A program made the position numbers and the translations under genes. Below, one piece after another: positions 24,459-36,300 of a stretch of DNA of 64,000 bases (its first letter is position 1; the number at the start of each line of letters is the position of its first letter). Source of the DNA: Omphalotus guepiniiformis (lineage: Eukaryota; Basidiomycota; Agaricomycetes; Agaricales; Omphalotaceae); the NCBI GenBank assembly GCA_028554645.1, contig JAQOOI010000063.1, positions 868,001-932,000 of the forward strand. The letters are read 5' to 3'. Below the pieces are notes generated by a model. It was given only the letters and a program-made list of their open reading frames with translations. It was not told the DNA's origin and did not search any database.

Positions 24459-25911
24459 ATCATGGGAAGAGCAAAGATAGCAAAATTGAAAGCAAAATTG
24501 AGGAGCAGAAAAAAGGGGACAGTTAGGTCGTCGAACTCGCCGCCGTTGGCACCGTTCGTCGTGACGGGGTCAAGGCGTTCGGATTTCCGCCGAAAAGGTG
24601 TTTCGGCCCGGCAAAGAATCGGCCGTTCCATTAAGGTCTTGTTTGTGCATACGTAATAAATATAAACACAGGTAATCTTATGACCTCAATTCTGGAAGCG
24701 TCCTTAGCTGTGGTACTTCGATAAAAAGATAAAATCTAGTAGATCTACTCACCTCTATATTCAACGAAAAGATACACGTATGAGAAATTCTGATTGTCCG
24801 ATATGAATGACGCGTGAAAAACTTGAAAAAGACACCACATACCTCTAAGCGCGGCAGTCAGCACGAGCGATTATCCGTGGAAGTTACAGATACACGAGGA
24901 TAGAAAATATGCGAGACTGTCTTCGAACTTCGAACGATAACCACAGAAGTCGAGTCCTGGAACACCCTTCGAGTAGATGGAGCGATTTAAGGAGGAATGT
25001 ATTGAGAATTCGAATCTCGCGACAAACAATGGACATACTCACTAGGAAACGCAAGGACCCCTCAACCATGATGATACACCGAAGGGTAGAAGCATACCCA
25101 ACGGCGGCCACGAACGCACTCCGAAATCACTAATCGCAATATCGTGATCACGAACTTGACGACTGGACAGGTGTCTTGGATGCGAGCCATTTGAAAGAGC
25201 AGCAATAATATCTTCCCCCAAATGCAAAGGAAGAAAATAAGATATCGCTGTAACTCTTGTATGAGGCGGATAGAAAAGGTGAGGCGCGACGAGGACTCAC
25301 GCACACAGTCGACAAGGATAATGACGACGACCACATATATTGCGCCCCCAACCTCGAGCAATCCATCTTCGCGACAGCTCAAAAGACATATAGAAGAAGC
25401 TTTATAGACTGAAACGATCGCAGCTACGAAAAAAATATAAGTCCAACAATGACACTGAAGAGAAAGAGACAGTGCACGACCAAAAGATGCGTTGTGCTTC
25501 TTCAAAAGCACCTGGGGACTTACCAGCCCATAGGGGAGCATACGTGCCGCAAGCATGAGGCAGATAAGCATTTCCACCGCCCTTTCCTACGTCTGACACG
25601 CTACCAACTTGACCTGGTCTGGAGAATCAGTTCAAAGCCAGGCCAACTAAGAATAATGGTGGCCATCTGAGATAAAGAGAAGAGAGAGTAGCATATACAG
25701 GCAGAGATGCTCTCAAAGCAAACTGAGGAAGGTGGACAGCAGAAGGTAACACGCCACGGGAAGGACGAAGTGGAAACACAAGTCAAGGGCTTTTGGTAGG
25801 TTCCTCGGAGAACGGGGCGTAGCCCACGCCACCATCCACGTGGCAGGCGGCAATCACCGAAAGCAATGGTCGATTTGGGTTACGTAAATACATCCGACTG
25901 CTCTTGCAGTT
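24459..25911 (-). other. Unresolved spliced-looking minus-strand locus
   Basis: This 1.45-kb gap between divergent EPL1 and RING genes holds several consensus minus-strand donors (GTAAGT near 25530, GTGAGT near 25300, 25043 and 24750, GTATGT near 24836) and matching acceptors (ttatctcag near 25672, tctcttcag near 25455). One pair joins two frames in phase to give hydrophobic stretches (IFFVAAIVSVYKASSICLL and YVVVVIILVDCV) that could be membrane helices. I could not build one open frame from start to stop. It may be an unrecognised membrane-protein gene, a broken gene, or a spliced non-coding leader of EPL1. Confidence 0.35.
25836..25843. promoter_or_regulatory. Palindromic E-box CCACGTGG
   Basis: A perfect 8-bp palindrome with a CACGTG core lies 69 bp upstream of the RING protein start. 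It is a plausible bHLH site, by consensus only. Confidence 0.35.
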
Positions 25912-27239
25912 ATGCCCGCACGCAGTTCGAAGAGGCTGAAAGCGAAAGAGCGTGCAAATGCTCAGCATTACGAAGACAATGACAACAACGAAGTATCCAG
26001 CTCTATCATGGTAATGTCAGTTTCATTCGCCACTATCAGATACACAAGTTAATAAAGTCTAGCCCAGACACAAATTCAGGCGCTGCTATCAACCGCTCGC
26101 GAAATGGAGAAGGAAATGAAAGCGCTCCGCAGCGCGAAGCAGGAGCTCCAAGATAAAGTCGAAGCTCAGGAAGAAGTCGAAGATGATAAGGGAGCGCGCA
26201 AAGGTTCATCAAGCAAGCAGATCGCTCAGCTAGAGAAGAAAGTAAGGGAGCTCAAAGAGGCGAGTTTCATTTCAATGGCTGCAATAGACACGGACTCTTA
26301 TTTTCTTGTAATCTAGTCCCAACAGAAGGATAAGCGTAAGATACAAGCTGTAAGCCGAGCATGAATCTGTGGTTATTCCGCTAAGCAAGTGTTTAGATGA
26401 AAGCAAGGGAGTTGAAATTCGAAGCGGAAAACCTTACCAACGGAGGTGCATTAGGTGCATCCGATGGAGATGAAACCGACTTGATGTACAAGATGAGAAA
26501 GGTAGGCGCTTATCTCAAATTTAGTCATTGCTTTTCAACTTCGAACGATTTCCGTAGCTTCTTCGAAAATTCAGTGACTTGGTGGTAGCTCCAACCCTCG
26601 CTGATGACGGGGAGCACTGTGCGGTTTGTTTTGAAGACTTGAAACTTAGGAAAACTTCTAGGTACAGTATAACATCGCACCTAATGAAACAAGTCCTACT
26701 TAATAAAAGACCCGTTTAGCTTTCCTTGTGAACATTCCATATGTAACGACTGTTTGCCCGGAATATCCAGAGGGGCTGACGAAACCATCAAGTGTCCTCA
26801 TTGCCGACAGGATCACCCGAGAGACAGTGTTGAGCTCGTGCAGTACACTGAACGCGAACGCTGGGATGCTTTGCTTGATGTAGCGAAGGCATGGTGTGCC
26901 ATTGATGTCATCGCTGAAGCTGAGACCAGTGAAGAGGAAGCCGAAGAAGACTTTATCGATGATGACGATGAGACTGCTAGGTCCGTTGTATCTTTCACAT
27001 CTGTGTCGGTATATGTTGAAACACATTATAGCTCAGCCCCAGCGGAGGAAGGTCCATCTGGCAACGAGGGACAAGACAACGACCTCGAGATTGGAACGAG
27101 ACAGTTGACACCACCTCCTAACAATAATGACGGACCGTCCTCGCCCATGTCGTACGCAAACTCTCCGTCAAGAGAAAAGCGAACACGTATGATGCAATTA
27201 GCAGAGGAGCGCAATCGCAAGAGGAGTCGTTATACATGA
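25912..27239 (+). CDS. Coiled-coil RING-finger protein, probable E3 ubiquitin ligase
   Basis: The first exon (25912-26010) gives a short basic start (MPARSSKRLKAKERANAQ). The second begins at about 26070 and runs into a heptad-rich coiled coil (MEKEMKALRSAKQELQDKVE, QIAQLEKKVRELKE; about residues 45-110). A C3HC4 RING follows: CAVCFEDL, then FPCEHSICNDCLPG across an intron at about 26660-26718, then CPHCRQDH. The C-terminus is acidic (SEEEAEEDFIDDDDE) and ends in a basic KRSRYT at 27239. RING fingers recruit ubiquitin E2 enzymes; the substrate here is unknown. The small first exon rests on a good donor (gtaatg) and an in-phase junction; the first certain coding part is from about 26070. Confidence 0.8.
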
Positions 27240-27965
27240 TTGCTGTATGGTAGTGTAGATGTTGTCACTGTTGTAGTTTATAGGGCAAGCGGCTGTACAT
27301 CTGTTGTTACTGTTAGTTTATACATATCATACTGGCACTCCGGTGGCAGTCTTAACGCTTGCTCACAGATATGGTGACAGCCTGGAGGACCATTGTCGTA
27401 TTGACAAGACGCCAGTGGTTACGTGTGGATGTATTACGCCAGGTCCCTGAGCCACGAGCAGAACCTTGTAAATCCTTGTATGGGTCAATGGACTGATCGC
27501 TGCATGAGTAACAAAAGCAGAGCGAGTTCCAGAAGGACGAGAAGAAAAGCAGGAGTGAAGGAAAACAAAAGTATAATGTCCCAGGCAGGATTCGAGCCTG
27601 CGTCTTCACGGGTTGAGTTATAACCACAACGTGATGATCTAACCACTAATCGACAAGGACCGGAAGTAAGTGTTGCAAATGACGTTGTTGTACATCGGCA
27701 AGCTCATAGATGTTATGTAAGTGCTCTTGCTTTCTGACTTCGACGGACTCGTAAAAACTCATATACATACTGCTAATGCTTTATGCCATTTATATTCAAT
27801 AACTTCAGAATAAAATGGCAAGAAGGCCTGCAGTGTAGGCGAAGGATTATCTTGACCGCTAGACGTATTCACTTTTCTCATCCATCTTCTTTCGGTAAGC
27901 TCTTCATTTGGTGAGACTTGATACAGCGTTTCTGATTATCACAGCCAGCACGACTTCACAGGAAC
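27240..27965. other. Intergenic region carrying a tRNA gene
   Basis: Apart from the tRNA at 27578-27660 there is no supported gene. 27240-27570 looks like 3' UTR of the RING gene, and 27661-27965 is the promoter region of the tRNase Z gene. Confidence 0.7.
27578..27660 (-). tRNA. tRNA-His (anticodon GTG) with a 12-nt intron
   Basis: Read on the minus strand, the 83-nt gene starts GTCCTTG and ends CTGGGAC. The D stem GATT/GATC closes an AGTGGTTA loop. The anticodon stem TCACG/CGTGA is perfect and encloses TTGTGG, a 12-nt intron (TTATAACTCAAC) and a final C, so the anticodon is GTG and the intron sits at the canonical 37/38 site. The T stem GCAGG/CCTGC is perfect with a CTCGAAT loop. The discriminator base is A, and a TTTT termination run follows within about ten bases. 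The base before position 1 is G, so the extra 5' G that marks tRNA-His is encoded in the DNA. The acceptor stem has one T-T mismatch and one G-T pair. Confidence 0.87.
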
Positions 27966-29310
27966 ATGGCTGATGCGTCGTCTTCTCCGGAGAGATTGCC
28001 TATTCATTCCAGTCCAATTAATGTTACATTCCTTGGAACCGCTTCCGCTATGCCGTCTTCAACTCGAAACCATTCTGCACTGGCACTACGACTGGGAAGT
28101 GATGTCTGGCTGTTTGACTGCGGAGAAGCCACTCAGCATCAGGTACAAAAAAGCGGCGTCAAGATGGGCAAGATTGAAAAAGTGTTCATAACGCATACTC
28201 ATGGTGCGTGCGTGTTTTTTTCGATGGAGTATCATTAGTGACAATGTGCTGAAGGTGATCATATTTTTGGTTTAATACCCCTGCTGGCTGGCTGTCTGAA
28301 TGGCGCGGGAGGCACTGCTGAAGGAGTTGATGATCCTCGGACCCAAGTTAATTTTGATGAACCAGTACGTGCACCTCTGTTACGCATCTTGAATGGAAAC
28401 AGTTCTAATCAAAAAACAGCACTTCGAAATATACGGACCGCTGGGTACAAGGGCGTATGTTCGCAATGGCCTCAAGTATGTAGCTGCTGTGTGTTGCCCA
28501 CTCCTCGCTGATTTGACCCAAAGGTATACCCACACGCTCCTTGGACGTCCTTACGTAGTGCATGAACTGCGTTTCTCCACCGACCCTCAGTCTGGCGACT
28601 TTACCGACCTACCTTGCCACATCGCGGAATCTCCAAATGGCCGAAACATTTCCCAAGCAAATGGCATATGGGAAGAAATCTACAAGGACAATGTTCTCTC
28701 CGTGTGCGCAGCGCCCATTCATCATTCTGTTCCCTGTGTTGGCTATACAATCGTAGAAGCCCCGGTCCCGGGGAAGATCGATCCCAAGATATACATTCCT
28801 GATATTAAACGAACCAAGACGCCCTTGTTCGTTATGCGACGCCTTCAGGACGGCGAAGCTGTCGAATTGTCCGATGGAACCGTGCTACAGGGTCCACCCC
28901 GAAGGAAGGGACGCAAAATCGTGATATTAGGAGATACTTACGACCCGTCTCCCATAGCCTCTCTCGCCTACGACGCCGATCTTCTGATACACGAGGCCAC
29001 AAACGCTCATTTGCCGGGCATCGTCTCGAGCACCAAGGAAGAGGATACGTTTGATACTGTGCAGCAAAGAGCGATCGAACGAGGTCATTCCACACCTCAG
29101 ATGGCGGGTGCTTTCGCCAAGCGTGTTGGGGCACGTAGATTGGCGTTGAACCATTTCTCTGCAAGGTATCCAGGAAATGACCATGTTGACGAGTCAGCCA
29201 AAAAGATCATGGAAGCGATTGGGGCTTTGGCAGAAGCAGAGTACGGACAGTCTGTGCTTTGTGCACGAGATTTGTTGGAAATCGATATAGGTCTCCGACA
29301 GACCGAATAG
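27966..29310 (+). CDS. Ribonuclease Z (tRNase Z), short form
   Basis: The protein is a metallo-beta-lactamase-fold endonuclease that cuts the 3' trailer from pre-tRNAs. It begins with INVTFLGTASAMPSSTRNHS (the usual opening FLGTGSA-P-x-x-RN), has the motif VFITHTHG followed across an intron by DHIFGLIPLL (together the HxHxDH metal site), APIHHSVPCVGY (His ligand), VILGDTYD (GDT motif, metal Asp), LLIHEATN, and GHSTPQMAGAFAKR with LNHFSARY near the C-terminus. Introns lie at about 28205-28254, 28364-28420 and 28476-28524. The length of about 390 residues matches the short (ELAC1-like) type rather than the long two-domain type. It probably acts in the nucleus or cytosol; no strong mitochondrial presequence is seen. 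A tRNA-His gene lies 300 bp upstream on the other strand. Confidence 0.94.
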
Positions 29311-29353
29311 AAAATATTTTCTCGAATACGAAGTGTTAATTCATTCGTAAGGG

Positions 29354-30498
29354 CTATATATCATCTGGAGGCTCGGAAAGTTCACTGCTCGCGTCCGTCG
29401 CCTCCCCCTCCTCCAGATCCTCCCTGGCTTTCTTTAGTCGGCTACTCTTAGATTCTTCTTCGACCTCGCCCATCTCAATATCAGCATTCGCCGCCGAATC
29501 CAATGCCTTTTCCTCCTCACCCTCCTCACCCTCTTCCTTTTCTTCCACGTTGAAAGGTAAAGGCGTCCCGGTACCCATCCGGCTGGGGACTTGCTGCATC
29601 GAATCGTCCGGAACGTCTGAGACAATACTGTCAAGCGCAGGTGTTCCCCTCGAAGATCCTACAAGGGAAACAGTCGGATCGCTCCCACCTCCAAATCTCA
29701 AGGAACCCAGATCCACGATAATGCCATCCAGAGCGGCCTTGTGTCCCTGTATTGTGCGGGTTTGAGTGTCATGCTCGACGCGTATGGCTGCCAAGTCGTT
29801 TTCTAGAGCTTCAATACTTCTGAGTAGATGTTAGCCAACGCCGTTGTAGTTTGAATAATACATAGCGCGTACTTTTGTAACTCGTCCCTACTGGGTAGTG
29901 TATTCACTTTTTCCGCAACTAAATCATATTCCATCTTTCTTCTCCTGATCATCTGCTCATGCTCTAGCGATGTCTTGAGCTGCTCAATCTGTCCTCGCAA
30001 AGCTCCGTGCTCGTCGTCTATTATCGACAATATGAGGCGCAGAACGCAAAAACGAACTCAGAAATAAAACAACACACCAATTTTCTGCTTCTCCTTCTGA
30101 TACTCCTCCACCTGCCTCGCCTCAGCTTCACATATCATTGCGCTCTTCTTGAGCAACAGCTGAAATGAAGCCAGTTCGACCAGAAACGCCTCTCTTGCAT
30201 CCTCCACTGTAGTAGCGGACCCCGCACCAGACGGCGGGGCGGGAGGAACAACAGGCTTCCCGGCCACACTCGTATAACTGTGGAACTTTTTAATTACGCG
30301 TCGAAGAGGCCTTTCATCGTTCGTTATTCGTGCGAGCACGATTTGATCTATGGAAACGAATGGACTGTAGTTAGTTTTGTCAGTTTTGAGTGATGATAAA
30401 ACGAGGAACACAATGAATAATCCTGTTCCAGCTCGATGCATACCTTCTTCTTCGGGTGACAAAGGGGAAATAGTAGTGGATGTCGTAGTGACTGGCAT
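29354..30498 (-). CDS. THO7: THO complex subunit 7
   Basis: The minus-strand gene starts at ATG 30498 (MPVTTTSTTISPLSPEEE), with a short first exon, then ITNDERPLRRVIKKFHSYTS, a diagnostic THOC7 stretch. After a Pro-rich linker come REAFLVELASFQLLLKKSAM, a long helical region (QVEEYQKEKQKI, EQLKTSLEHEQMIRRRKMEY, VNTLPSRDELQK, SIEALENDLAAIRVEHDTQ) that forms the coiled-coil bundle of the complex, and a Glu-rich acidic tail ending SELSEPPDDI at TAG 29354-29356. THO couples transcription to mRNP assembly and nuclear export and limits R-loops. Four exons are visible with introns at about 30350-30440, 30020-30075 and 29820-29873. The stop lies only 43 bp from that of the convergent tRNase Z gene, so their 3' UTRs must overlap. 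Confidence 0.9.
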
Positions 30499-30772
30499 AG
30501 CTAATTAGCAGAGGTGAGTGAAGGTGAGCCAGTCGCGTCAAAAGACAACACGTCCAACGTTTAATTCGTCTCGGCGCTACGCATTCATTGATACGTATAC
30601 ACTACTAGAGTAACGTAGTAACGTATAACAAGTAGGACAATACACTAAAGTAATCGACAGTTGTCCCGTAAAGTGGTATATATCTAGTAAATTACACGAT
30701 ATTTTTTAAAAAGACAAACAGACGGCAGCCTGGCTCGACAAGTACTTAGAAATATATATGAACCGACAATCA

Positions 30773-32693
30773 TTAGCTCCACTCGTCTGGCACAAAAGGC
30801 GTAACAAGCTCGTACGTATCCTCGTTTCCTCCACATCCTTTCTTCTTACTTCCCTTGCTGCCTCTGCCGATAGCCTTCTTGAGAAATCTCCCCATCCCGC
30901 GTCCTTCCCCGCTTGAACCTCCAGCATCAAACTCATTTGGATAACACGTCTCAATCATCTTAGCCAGCTTCCTCATTCCGCTGGAGCTGTCGTTCAAGTA
31001 CCTTCGAGACTCATCTAGCGCGGCCTGGAGGTAGAGCGCAAGGTTAGGAAAGGTTATAGGAAGGACAGGATACGGCATGTTCTCCGTAGATGGAACAGTG
31101 TATTTCTTCGAGATTGGCGTGTCGGCATCGTCGCGGAGGAGCGTGGGGAGAGTGCTCTTGGTGTAGGAGAAGGGAAGGGTATCGACGTCGCTGGTGGTGT
31201 ATCTCCGCGGAAGGATCTTGGCCGGGGGTAGGGGCTCATCAATGGTGAACCAGATCACAGTGCGCCAATCATGGGAGGTGTAGTGAGGCTACGTTGCGTA
31301 GGAGGGTCAGTTGGTGATGGAAACAGGATGAATTGAGAGTCACTCTCACCCGAACGAATTGAATAACGGTGCGAAGTTTGAGGTCTGCTCTCTGGGCAAG
31401 CGCATCCACTGTTGGCTGAATTCTTGTCCCTGAGAGCCTGGCCATCAGCTTTAAGAGGTGGCGCCAGCTAGTGGCCTGCAAGTGTAACGGCGGACAGCGG
31501 CCATGAGGCAAAGATACGATGTTGGGCATAATGCCCTGCATAGGCTCAATCTGCTGAGAAATTACGGGAGCAACGAATCCTATTGCTAAGAAGGATAAAT
31601 GGGTGTTCAAGAAACGTTTGATTAGAAAGAGTGCTCACAAACACCACGCAAAAGCTCAGTATCAACAAACTGGTTGACATTGACTACGCTCGCGTTAGCA
31701 TCGCTAGAATTGGACTCTTCTGTTTCGTTCAAAGACGATAGGGAAGCTGAGGATGGTGCGGAAGAGGAAGTATGCAGAAGGCTAGTCTCTGATATGGCGC
31801 CTACACTGACTGGACGGTTGGGCCGTAATGGATGTGCTGACAGATAATCTGATGAACTTGGTTTAGAGGCGGTAGAATCGTTTGAATTTGAACGGAGAGA
31901 TGGGGAGTCGGGTGGAGGTGAAACTACATCTGCATAAGTGGGAAGACCTGCATTATTTGGACGATCGTCGTCGCATTCCTTCTGCTCCTCCTGCTCCTCC
32001 TCCATTGCTAGTCTACGAGCGAATGCCTCGTCGTCCTCTATTGACGGCCCCGACATATCACGCCGATAGCGCTCGTCCTCCTCTTCCTCTTCCGCAGCGA
32101 GCCTTCGAGCCATCGCCTCATCCTCTTCAAGGGACGAGGAAGGCAGAGAAACGACAGGAGAAGCTTCCCGAAACCAATCAGTGTTGGGAGAAGAGGGCAC
32201 AGACTGCAACGGAGACTCGCGTCTCGATCTGGATGGACCTGGGACAGAATGAGATGAATGCAGGGACTCCTCCAATGCTCTCGCAAGATCATCCTCTTCC
32301 TGACTGGAGAGTTTCTCCAAGAAGAATTCCGGCCGTATGGGCTCTGAATTTGGCTTTGGGGGAAGAGGTGGTGGGGGTGAAGGCGGGGGTGGGGGCGCAC
32401 CCACTGTTCTGGACCGATTTAGTGGTATAGACGGAGGGGAAGCAAAGAACAAGTCAGATTTGTGTATCGTAGATGGCGTGAATCCAGACATGAGCGCTTG
32501 CGGATGCGGCGCTGTGCTCGTCGACGGGGACGGCACACTCGAAGTTCGTCGCTGCTGCCCATGTCCTGTTCTGTTGCCCCATGAGGCTATATTACACATA
32601 TTAATGTCAATCTCCGTATGATACGTGAAAATATTAAATCGCAAATAACTCACTGCCCTGGTTATAAGAGTGGTACATTCCACTCGATGCCAT
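30773..32693 (-). CDS. Hypothetical protein with ubiquitin-interacting-motif-like repeats
   Basis: The gene starts at ATG 32693 (MASSGMYHSYNQ). A Pro-rich stretch (PPPPPSPPPPLPPKP) is followed by three acidic helices: EEDDLARALEESLHSS, a classical ubiquitin-interacting motif (A-x3-S core), and two weaker copies, EEDEAMARRLAAEEEEED and EDDEAFARRLAMEEEQEE. A Ser-rich linker then leads to a conserved-looking C-terminal half of about 270 residues (VDTELLRGV; GFVAPVISQQIEPMQGIMPN; VIWFTIDEPLPPAKILP; MPYPVLPITFPNLALYLQAA) that ends EDTYELVTPFVPDEWS. I do not recognise this C-terminal domain. The repeats suggest ubiquitin binding, for example in trafficking or turnover, but this is inference. Stop TAA at 30773-30775. 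There are at least three introns. Confidence 0.8.
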
Positions 32694-33377
32694 TGCCTGT
32701 GTGTGTAAGTCACTGTAGTACTCTAGTGTAAAGGTTAACGTTGAAAGACGGAAGACGGGCGCTTATTATATCTCACATAGAAGCTGTCTTGACATATGTT
32801 GAACTTCCCTGAAGAAAACAGCGCTCGTTCCCTGGCGCTGTTGCCTCTATACTCATCGTGTTCTTACAAACCTCCGAGGTTCAAGTGGGTCATATCTACT
32901 CTTCATCTCGCCAATCAATTCGCTCTGAAGTTCAACCGATCTATCTCATTCGCTCATATTTGTCAAATTCACCTCAATATTTATACAAATTCATACCTGC
33001 AATGCAGATCACGAGCATCATTGCAAGTCATAGATAAACCAGAGCTCCAGGTTGTAAGTATACAAGGTGAGCACACCGTGACTAGTATCTAGCGTACAAC
33101 GAAAAAAAAGGGGAACGAGGTCGCCCATCGGATTCAAAACAGTAACGAAAAAGACCTTGAAAAAATGCAAGTGGGGATGTACTGTGAACTCATGTGAATG
33201 TGTGGGTTGATGCTTGCAAACAAGAAAGAAACATGTATGAATGCCAAAGCGAGCTAAAACAGATGATGGCGGTAGGGCATGGTGGGACTGAAAATATGCA
33301 AAGAGAAGCAACAGCGATCGACAAAGGAAAAGAAAAGACAGATGCAACGGAATACATAAGGAACGTCAGATGTCATA
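32694..33377. other. Intergenic region between two minus-strand genes
   Basis: No supported gene. It serves as 5' region of the UIM-repeat protein and 3' region of RIM15. Open frames on + (32796-33092) lack domains and codon bias. Confidence 0.6.
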
Positions 33378-36300
33378 TCATGCTGCAATGCTCTGAGTAG
33401 CCATCACTTTTGTGGACCCAGGGCCTTGCATTGTCGTGATTTTAAAGCCAAGTTGTCGCAAGACAGCTATTCATCTCTTCTCAGCGCCCTTCATATATTA
33501 AATAGAGTAGAACTAACCTATAAGATCCGCTTTTTGCAACGGTTTCGACAGTGACGCGGCAAAGACACTGTTCGACTCGTTTTGATCAGTGCCGCTATAC
33601 GCGCTCACAGCGATTATGGGTGTATTTGTGTTCTTGCTGTTCGTGCTCTTGATGTACCGGGCTGCACCTTCTCCGTCCAACACCGGCATGTGGAGATCCA
33701 TCAAGATGCAGTCGAATTCTAGCACAGAAAGGCTCAGTGAAGCGCGAGATTTTTTTTTCAATAGATCCCACTTACTAATATCACCCATCGCAACACTGAT
33801 CGCCTCCGAACCATCAGCGACCACTACACACCGACATCCCAGCCGTATAAGCAACGTCTCAATGATCTTTGCCGTGATAGGGTTATCCTCTGCCAGTAAG
33901 CATGTTACCGCACGATCACTGGGGTCAGGGCCCTTTCTCAGGTCAATTGAGTGTACAGACGACGGCGGTGTGTAAACAGACCCGTGTCCAGCAGAAGAGT
34001 TCCATGTTTCAGACCCAGATCCTTCTCCACCGCTCGAGATAGACGCCGTCCGTAGTCGACTAGGCATAGAATTTCGCCGATCGACTCCTTCTAGATGGTT
34101 CTGTTTGAATCGCTCGACAGCTCCATATTCCGAAGGTTTCCGTGCATGGGCGGTACCACCTGCGCTCCCTGGCGCTGATGAGGGCAGACTGGTGCGGGAA
34201 GGCGAAGATGCAACTGATGATGTTGACGTGGCTGGTGAAGGAGGACCTGCGGCTAGTACTTTTGACGGGTCCATGCTAGTGACAACACTCGGCGGTTTCT
34301 TGACTCGCTGCGACACACTCCGCCGTCGATTATGCAGTCCAGTGGACTCAGAAATAGCATGCGCAAGCGGAACCATCTGGTCAGTCTTGAGCTTTCGAAT
34401 CACATCGTCGTTCGCCTGCTTCAGAACTGGCAAATTCTTGAAGCTGAACGAACCAAAATCGTCGCTTGGGGTAGAGGTCGATGTCTCGCGTTCGCGCCCG
34501 GCGCCACCAATAGGAACAGGTAGGGAAGGAGGAGGCATAGATGAATCAACGATAGGACTATTCAGAGCTGATTGTCCAGCTACAGCGATCTGGTCATCAT
34601 CTTGGAATAATGTAGGGATTGCGCCGCGGGGATCAAAGTAATCAGTCGACTCTGGATCTGTAACTTGGGGGATAAATGCAGCTTCCGTCGTTGTGACCTT
34701 GTCCCAGTCAATATCATGGAAGAAGGGATGCGCCTTGACCTCATCCGCTCCATGAGCTCCAAGACGCTCAGAGGGATCAATTGTCAATAACCTCTGCATG
34801 AAGTCGCGTGCTTCCACGGAGAAGTCCACCCACTGCTCATGCCACTCGATGCGCCCTGACAAAATGTTCTCAAAGACCTTTTCCGGTGTCTCGTCATGAA
34901 ACGGTGGAATGCCGTACAGGAACTCGTAGGTAATGACACCGAGAGCCCACTAAAACAAACGTCAATTTATCCGGTAAATACTAGGAGTCAAAACACATAC
35001 CCAATCCACCGCCGCATCGTCGCCACGAAGACCAAGAATAGTCTCGGGAGCGAGATAATCCGGTGTCCCAACAAACTTCTGTTCGCCGGGAGGTGTTCCA
35101 CTCGCGGAGTTGGAGTTGGAATTTGAATGCGAATGAGACCTCAAGTCTGTCGTCAGCTCCGTGGCAAAAGACTGAAGCGGGCTATCAACTTTTCCGCCAT
35201 TACGGCGGTTGGGATACCCGGAAACAGACTCAGCACTGCTTTCGTTTGCGTCATCTGTGGGAAGCAAGTGAGGTGAACTACCAAAGCGTGGAACTGACTG
35301 CGTCCGGTGGGTGAAATACGAACCTCCGCCTCCATTGAGGTCGTTGTAGAACAACGGTGAAGAAAGGTACGCAGAGTCGATGGAGGGTGGGCGGGAGCGG
35401 GAGCTATACCTAGTGTAAGGTCGTCCGATTTGGCTCTCGCGGGTTTGACGACCCAATAAACCAATCCTACTCAAACCAAAATCAGTGAGCTTCAGATGGC
35501 CATGTTGATCAATGAGTAGATTGTCAGGTTTAAGGTCTCTGGAAGGAAATATTAGTGTCAATACCCTGTTCAGGGAAAAGCATACACACCGATGAACAAC
35601 ACCTCTTTGATGGAGGTACTCCAGTCCAAGTACGACTTCAGCAATGTAATTTTTGGTCCACTCCTCTGGTAACGAGCCCAGAGACTTGATCAGTGCCGCA
35701 CAGTCGCCACCGTTGAGGTATTCCATGACCAGATACAGATTCTCCTTGCTCTGAAACGTGAAATACAGCTTCGCTACAAACGGCGACTCTGCCTGCTTCA
35801 TCAAAATCATCCTCTCAGCTTTAACATTGGTGATCTGATTCTTTGCAATCATGTCCGCCTTCTTGAGAACTTTGATAGCGTAGTAATCGCCGGTAACCTT
35901 CTTCTTTGCGAGGAAGACTGAACCAAAGGCGCCTTTACTAATAGGTTTGATGATGTCAAAATCCTTGATAGACGTCGGCGTTGTGCGCGATAACGGCGCA
36001 GCCGAAGGCTGACGGGGTGAGAGAGGACCGCCGCTCGGACTCATGACTGGATTCACAGTAGAGTGCCGACGATGTCCACGCTTCGTTGAGGATTCTCGGG
36101 TGACGCCAGGCGCGTCTCGAGCAAGCACCTGTGGCGACGCTGGAGGTGTCACAACAAATTTGGGTTCAAGTAGACTCGAAGAAGATTTTCGGGTCTTGAT
36201 CGACAAACGAGTGTTGTTGTTATAACCATGGCTGGACCCAGGATCGTCAAGGCTCATAGACGGAACAGGTTCCTCCGGCGAAGATGATGCCGCTACAATC

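Noticed and set aside
25783..25968. Minus-strand hydrophobic frame over the first RING exon
   Set aside because: It is the antisense of a Lys/Asn/Glu-rich exon, which tends to read as hydrophobic on the opposite strand.
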